Part shown: one piece after another, positions 8,593 to 16,806 of the stretch | Layout: each line of letters starts with the position of its first letter | How positions within the stretch are numbered: position 1 is the stretch's first letter | Source of the DNA: Zelonia costaricensis | Lineage: Eukaryota > Euglenozoa > Kinetoplastea > Trypanosomatida > Trypanosomatidae | Reading direction: 5' to 3' | Length of the DNA stretch: 16,830 nucleotides | Assembly: GCA_030849075.1 (NCBI GenBank) | Contig: JASAOO010003051.1 | Location: 2,411 to 19,240, forward strand | The notes under the pieces: model-generated | Database searches by the model: none | What the model was told of the DNA's origin: nothing | The model's input: only the letters and a program-made list of their open reading frames with translations | Program-made: the position numbers and the translations under genes

Positions 8593-9519
8593 TCAAGCCA
8601 GGGACACGTTGCCCTCCTCATCCATGCGCAGCGCCCCCATCTCCGCTGCCGTCTCCACCGCGTGCCGGACCGACTTGGCGATGCGCTTCGCGTACCGCTC
8701 CACGAGCTCCTTCGAAAGGTCCCTCGCACGCATCGAGGCCACGCCAGCGTCGCCGAGCACGTCGGCCACGATCTCCGCCACCTCGGCGCTGGTGCCCAGC
8801 ACAAACGACGGCACGACGCACTCGGTTGACGTGGTCGAGCGCGGCAGCAGCAGCGGTGTGTCCTTCTTCCCGGGGTGCGCCATGTCGGCGCCGTTGGCGC
8901 CCTCGGGCCGCTTCGCCACGACAGGGGTGTGCGTGGCGGCCGCCTTCTTCGCGATGGTGGGCGGCGTGGTGGCCGCAGTTGGTTTTGTTGCCGGCGACGA
9001 CGTCTTGACTTTCTTGCGGGCCGGGGCTGCGGTCGGCGCGGCCGCACCCGCCTTGCTGCTGCCTTCATCCTCGTCCTCGTCGTCCGAGGAGGACTGGCGG
9101 ACACCTGGACGGGGATGCTTGCGGGAGGGTGCCGGCGCGCTGGGCTTGGACGGCGCGTCGCCGTTAGAAGTGGACTTCTTTGCAGCCGCTTTGCGGCCGC
9201 GCGTGGCCCAGTCGTCGTCGCTGTCGTCGTCGGAGGAACTGAGGTCGTTCATGGGGGCTCGCGGCGGCCGCTCGATGCCGACGCGTGGCGCCTCGTGCGA
9301 CTTGACGCCGCCGTTGCCGTGCTGAATCTTCTGCTTCCACTTGCCCTGGTACTTCTCCTCCTCGGTGACGCACGAGGTGTGTGTCTTGATCGAGTCGAGA
9401 TCGAAGACGTGCATGCAGTCGACGCAGGTGAACGTGCCGCAGCCACACGAGTTGGCGTGGCTCTGCACCTTGGGCTTCTTCACCACATCCTGGCAGTGAT
9501 TACACGTGAACGATACCAT
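8593..9519 (-). CDS. LYAR-type C2HC zinc-finger protein
   Basis: Complete protein of 308 residues with TGA at 8595-8593. The N-terminus carries the paired LYAR fingers: C6, C9, H21, C25 and C32, C35, H47, C50, followed by the EEKYQGK-type junction (54-60). A low-complexity linker follows, with acidic serine clusters SSSDDDSDDD (94-103) and SSSDDEDEDE (143-152) and a basic stretch RKKVK (168-172) suited to nuclear import. Residues 239-308 resemble the helical C-terminal domain of animal LYAR, ending as that family does. LYAR proteins elsewhere are nucleolar and linked to pre-rRNA processing and growth; that role here is inferred. The frame extends 10 codons further to a GTG at 9549, but the ATG at 9519 is preferred: it puts the zinc finger at the family's usual N-terminal position, and nuclear genes of this group use ATG. 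A 39-nt 5' UTR is predicted. Confidence 0.95.
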   Translation of the reverse strand: MVSFTCNHCQDVVKKPKVQSHANSCGCGTFTCVDCMHVFDLDSIKTHTSCVTEEEKYQGKWKQKIQHGNGGVKSHEAPRVGIERPPRAPMNDLSSSDDDSDDDWATRGRKAAAKKSTSNGDAPSKPSAPAPSRKHPRPGVRQSSSDDEDEDEGSSKAGAAAPTAAPARKKVKTSSPATKPTAATTPPTIAKKAAATHTPVVAKRPEGANGADMAHPGKKDTPLLLPRSTTSTECVVPSFVLGTSAEVAEIVADVLGDAGVASMRARDLSKELVERYAKRIAKSVRHAVETAAEMGALRMDEEGNVSLA

Positions 9520-9558
9520 CACGCTGAGGGAGGAGACGCCAGACGGCACGGCGGCGAG

Positions 9559-9580
9559 CTAAAACAAACAAAAAAGGAAG
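9559..9580 (-). promoter_or_regulatory. Candidate spliced-leader acceptor for the LYAR gene
   Basis: On the minus strand a 20-nt tract of almost only T, with a few C and G (9580-9561), runs directly into AG at 9560-9559. This is the expected trans-splicing signal and would give a 39-nt 5' UTR (9558-9520). The alternative GTG start would be only 9 nt from the splice site. Confidence 0.7.
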
Positions 9581-9950
9581 CGCACACTTTAGCTGTGTTT
9601 GCGTCTGCCTGTCTGTCTGTGTTTGTGTGTCCGCAGTATGGTCTGATGCAGCCGTCATGAATGGGTAGACGCCAAAAAAAGGAAGCAGGGCAGTTGAGGA
9701 TGGGGAGGATGGAGAGGGGAGGGCGGAGTTTTACCGACGAAGAGAGGGAGAGAGACGTTGGCGTGTTGAACTCAACCGACGGTGCACCGTCACACAGGCG
9801 GGGAAGGGGGGAGGAGGCAACAGCAGGAACGCTTTGCGGTGTGTCCCGGGGAGCGCCTGGAGCGGAGCCCGACAGCCTCGCATGCTCATCCTTGGCTCTC
9901 CAGGGAACATGACGCCGCACGAGCGCCGCGGAAGGGCACGTATGTCCTTC

Positions 9951-9959
9951 CGTGCGTGC

Positions 9960-9991
<32 letters not shown>
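9951..9991. repeat. (TG)n microsatellite, longest pure tract in the window
   Basis: GTGC units followed by about 13 uninterrupted TG units (roughly 9965-9991). It lies about 400 bases upstream of the LYAR acceptor. Confidence 0.95.
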
Positions 9992-10772
9992 CTAGATGTT
10001 CAAGTGTGCAGACGCATGCGCGGGAAGGAGGGAGAGCGCCACCGTTTTCGCCGCGCCTTCCGCGTGGCGCGAACCCTGCTCGTTGCTATTCCGTTTTTCT
10101 TCTTTTATTTTTCGGTTTTGCTGTTGCTTTTGTGTCTCCGCTTCACTACCCACACGACGGGCGGTCCACCTCCCCGCGCCGAAGCACCAGAAAAAAAAAA
10201 CAAAAAAAAAGGTAGCACAAAGACGAGAAACCACCAGAAGAGAAGGGAAGCAAGGCACAGGCGCGGTGGGCCACGGAAACGAGAACGCATCCTGCGACGG
10301 TGGGTGAGGCCGGGAAACAGAGAGAGGGAAAAGAGAGGCGAGGGGGGGTGGGGGTGGAAGCTGGAAGCTGGCTGGAGCACCTCTAGCCGATCCATGTGCA
10401 GCAACCTATGCGCCTCACCCAAGAGGGTGCGTGAGGTTGGATGCGCATGAGGGGCACCCCTCCCCGTTGTTCATCCTCCTCTGTCGCTGCTTCCCACCGC
10501 CCGTCTCTGAACCACGCGTAAACCACATTCATCTCCTTTTGGGGGGGTTTCCCCCCTCGCGCCGCCCAGTCCCGCACCGACCGACTACGCCACCCACACT
10601 CTCGCGGTGATAAGAGAAGTGGGGGATGAGAGAGGGAGGGGGGGGGGTCACAGCAAGTCGGTGCACCACAAACGGAGAACAGAAAAAAAAAACGAGGTGC
10701 CCGCAAACAGTGCGTTCACACACAAACACAAACGCACGCATCGGAGAATCATACAGCGGCTTGCTCACGTGC

Positions 10773-10795
10773 GCACACAGACACACGCACACACA
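10773..10795. repeat. Interrupted (CA)n microsatellite
   Basis: CA repeat broken by an AGAC and a CGCA variant. Confidence 0.8.
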
Positions 10796-10954
10796 TATTC
10801 GGAGGAGTAGGAGGGCGGAGGGCGGAGGGGAGAGCAAGAGCAAACAAAGAAGAGATTGCTATAGAGAACGAGGACGAGAAAGTGAAGAGGCAGCGACACG
10901 AAGAGAAAAAAAGTTTTGGAGAAGCTTCAGAGCAGCAGGGCAGCGTAACACCGT

Positions 10955-10970
10955 GCACACACACACACAA
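10955..10970. repeat. Short (CA)n microsatellite
   Basis: About eight CA units on the plus strand. Confidence 0.8.
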
Positions 10971-12748
10971 ACAACATCACGTACATACGGCGACCACGAG
11001 TGGAAGAGGAAGTGCGTACGCACGCCGCGTATGCCCTTCACGCACACACGAGCCAAACAAAAAAAAAAACTCACAAGAGGGGGGGCGGGAGCCCAAGTGA
11101 GACCGCGGCACAGAGAGGAAGGTGGAAGACGGCGGGGGGTGCGCAACACTAGTGCGACTTCTGCATCAGCGCAAGGAAACGATATAACAGAGCGAGGTCC
11201 AACAACACCGACAACGAAAAAAAGGGCGGAATCGGAAAACAGAGTACGTGCAGACCCACAAACACACCAACGCGGAGTTGCGCCCACGCTAACCTGCACC
11301 AGTGCCTGTCGCACTCACACGCAGGCCCTGAGAGAGGGGGAGAGCAGAAGTCAAGACAAAGAAAAACAAACACAGAGTGCAATCACATGAAGAGGGTGGG
11401 GCGCGGCCGTGGCCGACCCGAGACTTTTCCACCTTCGGTCCAGCACACGGCGCCTGCGATACATGCAATGTGCCTGTGCAGAGGTACACTCAACACGATG
11501 CAAACACGCATACCGACGACAGGGCATACGAACACACACACGTACGCACCTCACGAGACCGACGCCCCGCCGCGGCCTCTACAAACAGAGGCGAAAGACT
11601 GTACAGACGGACATCAGCACATTACACACACCCTACGGCAAGGTGCATCAAAACGGGAGGGAAGGTGGGAAGCGTTCACAGCCCCCGCGCCTCCTCACCA
11701 TGTGGGGGAACTCATCTCTCTCTGCTTCCCTTTTTCTTCGCTGTTGGTGTGCCCCTCCTTTCTCTCTTTCTCTTTCCGCAGCAGCGAGCATCACACGTGC
11801 GCGCGTCGTGGGCTGCGTTGTTGAGGACTCTGAGGAGACAACACGCAAAGGAAGCACCCGCCGCTCCGTCTCTCCACCCTCTCCCCTCCCCCCGCCCCCC
11901 CACTCCTCTCGACCTTGGTTTTCTGCAGTGTTTGCGTGCCCTCCTCCAGGACATGGATGTGCTGGCGTAGAGAGTGGCACGCGGAACGGAGCACAAGGGG
12001 CGGCCGGTGCCCCCTCGTCGTGCGAGGCGCATCCACCGGGTGCATAGAGCGAGGGGGCAACTGAAGGAGGGGGTTGGGGGGGTGAGGAAAGGGCGGGAGA
12101 GTGACATGGAAACCTGCACGGGAGAGGGAGGGAGGGGGGAGGAGGTCGAACCGGTAAACGACGGGTCAACGCCGCGGGTACGCATAAAACAAATCCAACA
12201 ACAACAAAAAAGAGAGTTGTGGTGTGCGTCAAGAGGGGAAAGGGAGGCTGCAGAGGCGCTGGCCCCAGCCGGCACACCTTACAAGTGGAGCACACGCAGT
12301 GCGGTGAAGACGACGGGGTGTTGCGTCCGAGACGAAGAGGATCGGGCGGCGCAGGCAGCCGGCAGGAGTGTGTGGGCCCACGTGATGTATCGCACGGACG
12401 CACGTACACGCCGGAACGCGCACCTTCCTCTCCTCTTCGCCAACATCCGGCCACACCGGCCGCGACATCAAAGCGCTCGCTGACGCGCGCAAAGTCACCA
12501 ATAGACATGCGCGCCCTCAGACGCATACCTGCACACTCCAGTACAGCGGGGGAGAGCGGGCGAAGAGTGGCGCATCAGGCCACTATAAAACAACAGCAAC
12601 ACAGCGAGAACGTCTTTCTCGGAGGCGGAGAACAGGCGAAGCGGCCAGCGACAGCGGCCGTGCAGCGGGAGAGCGAGGGCAAACCACACACACAGAGGAG
12701 AGGAAGACAAAAAAAAAAGTAGCGGACTGAAGGAGATAAAGCGTGGAG

Positions 12749-12764
12749 CACACACACACACACA
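12749..12764. repeat. Short (CA)n microsatellite
   Basis: About eight CA units, flanked by A/G-rich sequence. Confidence 0.8.
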
Positions 12765-13011
12765 AAGAGGAAAAGGGGGGAGGGGGGAAAGGACAAGCAC
12801 GCAGAGGCGCACCCGTTATGGTGACGGTGGGGGAAAGCAAACACACATGCACAAAAGGGCAAAAACAGAAAAAAAGGCGAAAGAAAACAAGCACAGCGCG
12901 GGATTCAATGAAAAGCTGACGAACAACAAGAGGGAGCTGGGGGAGAGTGCGAGTCAGGTGCAGACACAGGGACACGCGTAGCACGGAGAAACTGGGAAGG
13001 AGGGGGGAGTG

Positions 13012-13055
13012 GGGGGGGGGTGGAAGAGATCGAGAAGGGGGGGGGGTGGAAGAGG
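13012..13055. repeat. Two G-runs each followed by TGGAAGAG
   Basis: A run of ten or more G followed by TGGAAGAG occurs twice in succession, next to the assembly N. Such G-runs are also difficult for sequencing. Confidence 0.7.
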
Positions 13056-13089
13056 AGGGAGGGACAGCAAGNGAGGGAGGGACAGCAAG
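13055..13089. other. Single N between exact 17-bp direct repeats (probable assembly join)
   Basis: The bases gagggagggacagcaag occur at 13055-13071 and again at 13073-13089 with a single N (13072) between. Identical sequence on both sides of one ambiguous base suggests that two contig ends were joined without merging their overlap, not a natural duplication. Confidence 0.75.
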
Positions 13090-13300
13090 ACACACTCACT
13101 AACACAAGCCTACGCGGCCACGAGCCCCCACACACACATACACCCAAAGCAGCAGCACAACACTGGGGAGTAGTCACGTACCGATCGTAATCTGGTTTAG
13201 GCACCGCAGCGAGTCTGTGGCAAGGAGAGGGAAGGGGGTAGGGAGGAATGGGGAATGGGGTGCGCGGAGAAGAGGGTGAGGTTTGAAGGGAGCCGCGGCG

Positions 13301-14236
13301 GGCTTACGCTGGCTCACTAGGAGTGGGGGAGGGGAGGGAGAGGCAGAGCTGAGAGCGGCGGTGGCACGAGAACAAGAGAGAGAGAGGGAGAGACGGGGGC
13401 ACACCGAGAACATGAACGGCTCGTGGTGCGCAGGTAAGACAATAGAAGAAAAAAAAGGAAAAAGCAGTGAGGAAGAAACTGCATCAGGTCACCCATGTGG
13501 CTCGAAAGGCTGGATAGGGCGGAAGACGGCGAAAGCAACACGGAGTCAGGGTCGTGGAATTGTGTGGTGAAGCACAGAGGAGAAGAAAGAGAGAAATGGT
13601 AAAAAACAAAAGAGAAAAGTGAAACACAACGGCGACACGTTCGTTCGTCTTGATCGCCGCAGAGGCGGGGTGTGCTTGTGATGGAGTGTGGGCACTCGCG
13701 TGCGAGATGCTGGCCACCCCTCTTGGCTCCGCACTCTCTTTTTTTCTGTTTGTTTGTGAGTTTGTGGCACTCGGTTCGTTCGTCGTGTCGTTGGGTTCCC
13801 GTCTTTTTTTTTTTTGGGGGGGGGGCTGTTGAGCGGACGGAGGGAGGGTGAAGACTGAAGAGAAAGCAGGAAAGGGCAAGTGAGAGAGGGGAGAAAGGGA
13901 GGCACTTGTTTTCACACGCCGCTGCTGGACAGCATTGCGGCGGAAAGGGAAGGCGGGGGGAGGGGCGTGGGAGAGTTGGGGGGAGGGGCGAAAGGACTGA
14001 GAGAAGGGGGGAACAGCACCACGGGAAGAACGGCGAGAAGAAGGAAATGAAGGTGCGGCAGAAGGGCAACGTCACTCGAAACACATGAAACGCAAAACAG
14101 GGAGCTGCCGAGCGGCTCGGGAAATTAAAAGACAGAGAGGACACCGCAAGAGACCCAAAGAAAAGAAAAGAGAAAGAAAAGGTGCGAGAGACTTAAGGAT
14201 TGGAGAAGATCAACGAGGAGGAAGAGGAGGGCGGCG
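13301..14236. other. Gene-free interval: strongly GA-rich
   Basis: Long polypurine tracts on the plus strand, broken by a pyrimidine-rich island (about 13738-13815, ending in an 11-T run followed by a run of about 10 G). The 275-codon minus-strand frame through here is rich in Ser, Leu, Phe and Pro because the strand is CT-rich, and I do not consider it coding. A G-quadruplex-type run lies at about 13950-13988. Confidence 0.55.
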
Positions 14237-14291
14237 AGGAGGAGGTCAGGAGGAGATCAGGAGGAGGTCAGGAGGAGGTCAGGAGGTGGGC
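14237..14291. repeat. 11-bp tandem repeat, about five copies
   Basis: Unit aggaggaggtc at 14237-14247, 14248-14258 (one change), 14259-14269 and 14270-14280, with a decayed fifth copy at 14281-14291. An 11-bp period is out of phase with codons, so it is unlikely to be a coding repeat. Confidence 0.9.
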
Positions 14292-14403
14292 AATTCGAGG
14301 CGAGCAAGTGGAACACCGCAGAAAGACAAAAGGGGAGGGGAGATCGAGAACAGAAAGTGCGAGAAGGAATAGTGAAGGCGGGGTAGCGGGTGCACAGAGG
14401 AAT

Positions 14404-14421
14404 ACACACACACACACACAC
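14404..14421. repeat. (CA)n microsatellite
   Basis: Nine uninterrupted CA units. Confidence 0.85.
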
Positions 14422-14658
14422 GTGAAGCAGCAACGGATCAGTGGTAAAATAGAAAAAACAGGAGCAGAACACAAAACCGAGAAGAAAAAAAAAAGAGCCG
14501 GACAAGGAGAGGGGAAAGAAACATGAGACGAGGAAAGAGAGGCGGGGACACGCGGCAGAGTTCGAGCAAAAGAAGTGCGCAGTCGGGGCAGGACGGTGGC
14601 AGTCTCCGCAGCTTCCCGGGACAGACGAAGGAGAGAAAAGAGAGCCAGCATATGTCCA

Positions 14659-14690
14659 ACACACACGCACACGCACACGCACACGCACGC
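14659..14690. repeat. CACACG hexamer microsatellite
   Basis: Regular CA/CG alternation with a roughly six-base period (cacacg repeated). Confidence 0.85.
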
Positions 14691-14925
14691 CGGCTCAAGC
14701 ACCTACAGAAACAACTAAACAGAAGACGAGAAAAAGGGAAGGAGGTCACCAGACGATACTCTGTGTTTTCTTTTCTTTTTTTGCGTCTTGGCGTGCTACG
14801 GAGACAAGGGTGCGCCCCACATCACCGCCACACACCACCGCCCTGTCAACGCAGTCGGGCAGCAAGGAACCCAGAAAAGCGAAGAGAAAGAGTGCGACCA
14901 AGGTCGATGAAGGCATGCACACGGA

Positions 14926-14943
14926 CACACACACACACACACA
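14926..14943. repeat. (CA)n microsatellite
   Basis: Nine CA units on the plus strand. Confidence 0.85.
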
Positions 14944-15765
14944 TGGGGAGGAAGAGGTCAACCTGAAACACTGGAGAGGGAAATGGAGGGGAGACCCGGC
15001 AAGCCGCTGCCCATCGAATTGCGTAGGTGCGGGGTGGTTGGGGGTGTGGGTGGGAAAATACACAAAAAGGGGGCACAGGGGGTCAGAGAGGAAAAAATGA
15101 AAGCGAGAAGCGGCGGCACCCCCCCCCCCCAGCCGTGCTCAGGCGCCTCCGCAGACACCGAGACTCGGCGCAGTGATGCTGCGGGCCATGCTGCTGGTGT
15201 GGCAGGCAGCAGTTGACGCGAGAACGTGAAAGCAGAAACACAAGGCGAGCGGAGAGGCACACTGGGGAAGGCACTTGAGCACCTTCGCAACAAGCAAAGC
15301 ACATCACGCAGCGTTGGCAAGACAGCTAAGCGAGAAGGAAAGAAAAAAGGAAAAAGGTGCAAACAGGGGAGCGCGAAGGGGGCGTTCATGTGTAGGGCAG
15401 GGAGAGGAAAAGGGGAGAAATAGACACAGGCGCCGAGCTCGTCTGTCCACATGTCTGCGCTATCCTTCTCCCCTCCCCTCCCCTCTCTGTCTCCACCGCC
15501 CCGCCCTCGATAGACTGGACTTGTCACCACCGCTCCCGGGTCCATCCTCAACTCCCTCTTCCCTCTCCCGCTCCAACCCGCCCCCCCCCCCCACCCCACC
15601 CCACTCTCGCCACTACGCATCTTCTTCAAGTTCTGGTGTGCGGAACTCTCCCCTTCTCAGCGAGGGCGTCACCGACAAAAAAAAAGAAAGCGAACACGGA
15701 CGCGGAGACGGTGGATTAAAGAGAGACGAAGCGGAGAAACATAGTGGGGCGGCTCGAGCAGCGTG

Positions 15766-15802
15766 CGCGTGTGTGTGTATGTGTGTATGTGTGTGTGTGT
15801 GT
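15766..15802. repeat. (TG)n microsatellite with TATG interruptions
   Basis: TG repeat on the plus strand broken twice by TATG. Confidence 0.9.
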
Positions 15803-16135
15803 ACCATTATAAGTCGGCCGGTGCGCACGCTGGTTGCTGTTGGGGCAATTCGCTCCAACACACAGCGACGGAGAAGAGAAGAAGGAGAGGGGTGAAGACG
15901 AGGAGGGGGACGGGGGAGGCAGAAGAAGCAAGGACGGGGAAACGCAAGCGGAAAGGAAAAAAAAAAAGAAGATCCTGCAGCACCAAGGGAACCACTAAAA
16001 GGGAAAGTACAAGAGCATTCAACAGGAAAACAAGCAAACAGAAAGCCCAAGGAGCAGCCAGGGAGGGCAGGAAATCGCGTAAAGAGAGACACAGACGCGC
16101 ATGAGAGGTGGAAGAAAGTGTCAGAGAGAAGGAGC

Positions 16136-16158
16136 GACACACACACACACACACACAC
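16136..16158. repeat. (CA)n microsatellite
   Basis: About eleven uninterrupted CA units. Confidence 0.9.
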
Positions 16159-16242
16159 CGCATCCTGTGCACAAGGCGGTGCACTGGCGGCGAGTAGCAT
16201 GCAAAAGAAAACAGGGGGAAGGAAGGGCGCTGGGACGAAAGG

Positions 16243-16290
16243 AGACACACACACACATACACACACACACACGCACGCACACACAGACAC
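16243..16290. repeat. Long interrupted (CA)n microsatellite
   Basis: CA repeat with single TA, CG and GA interruptions, about 48 bases. Confidence 0.9.
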
Positions 16291-16346
16291 GTCCCTGCCC
16301 ATGCTCTTGCTCTGAGTCAAAGACGAAAGAAAAAAAGGGAAGAGGG

Positions 16347-16366
16347 CGTGTGTGTGTGTGTGTGTG
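16347..16366. repeat. (TG)n microsatellite
   Basis: About ten TG units on the plus strand, 57 bases from the CA tract ending at 16290. The two could pair as an imperfect inverted repeat. Confidence 0.9.
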
Positions 16367-16768
16367 ACTGTTGGTCTGTGAGGGAATAACGAGGGTGCCC
16401 TGAGAGCACGAAGAGCCAAGGTGCGGCAAACCTGCTGCGTGGAAAGGAGGGGGGAGAGTTCTGTGTGTGTACGCATGGCGGCGGTAACCAAAGCTAGTAA
16501 CATGCGGGAGGGTGGGGAGGAGGGGGACCAGGTCTGGTGGCACGAAGCGTGGAAGCTAATCCCACGAGTGCGGCAACCAGGGAAGGTGTGGGGGAAGTGA
16601 AAGCACGATAGAAGGCTCACGTGCACCGAGGACCACACCGGAGGCACCCTGGGGGACAACAAAAAATGAAAAGAGAGAAGCTCCGAATCACCGAAGCTTG
16701 GGCGTGGAGGAAGGGGGGGGGTAGCGAGAACGTGTAAAGGGGTGGGCGTGGGCAGGGAAGAGTGTTGA

Positions 16769-16806
16769 CGCGCGCGCGCCAGAGAGGAAGGGAGAGAGCG
16801 CGCGCG
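16769..16806. repeat. GC-alternating inverted repeat
   Basis: An alternating CG tract of 11 bases (16769-16779) and another of 9 (16798-16806) flank an 18-base purine-rich spacer. The arms are mutually complementary and each alone is a Z-DNA-type alternation. Confidence 0.7.

Larger units (their letters stand above)
9581..11690. other. Gene-free interval upstream of the LYAR gene
   Basis: It is mostly purine-rich on the plus strand, with CA or TG microsatellites (9951-9991, 10773-10795, 10955-10970) and A-runs near 10190-10210, 10680 and 11058. A non-repetitive block at about 10380-10600 contains a 49-codon minus-strand frame (10383-10532) and a G7-TTT-C6 hairpin (10541-10556). I found no convincing gene. 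Part of it may be the 3' UTR of a gene beyond the right edge or of an unrecognised transcript. Confidence 0.5.
11691..13300. other. Gene-free interval with plus-strand pyrimidine islands and an ordinary-complexity block
   Basis: Pyrimidine-rich plus-strand islands at 11711-11779 and 11867-11935 interrupt the usual purine bias. The first ends in GCAG at 11778-11781. The stretch 12220-12560 is of ordinary complexity; open frames on both strands cross it, but none has clear gene character. GA-rich DNA, a CA tract (12749-12764) and long G-runs (13010-13047) follow. An assembly N lies at 13072. Confidence 0.5.
14292..15460. other. Gene-free interval: GA-rich with CA microsatellites
   Basis: CA tracts lie at 14404-14421, 14659-14690 and 14926-14943, with a short T-rich stretch at 14765-14782, a run of C at 15120-15130 and a G-quadruplex-type motif at 15031-15054. 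I see no coding frame of convincing composition. Confidence 0.55.

Noticed and set aside
8526..9104. 192-codon minus-strand frame and the plus-strand 255- and 261-codon frames over the LYAR gene
   Set aside because: They overlap LYAR in other phases and are mainly Arg/Pro/Ala runs. LYAR has clear domains at both ends. Only the short plus-strand start at 8538 was kept as an observation.
10541..10556. G7-TTT-C6 hairpin resembling a bacterial terminator stem
   Set aside because: It has no meaning as an intrinsic terminator in a kinetoplastid nuclear genome. It is probably a chance junction of homopolymer runs.
12130..12165. TTCGA-containing segment on the minus strand, checked as a tRNA T-arm
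   Set aside because: The five bases on each side of the loop do not pair, and no acceptor stem or D-arm is visible.
13317..14144. 275-codon minus-strand frame
   Set aside because: Its Ser/Leu/Phe/Pro-rich translation comes from a CT-rich strand. It has no domain and no stretch of sustained coding character.
15613..16662. 349-codon minus-strand frame
   Set aside because: It reads through CA/TG and CT simple repeats (CVCVCV, HTHTHT, SFFF). Length comes from the pyrimidine-rich strand having few stops, not from coding selection.
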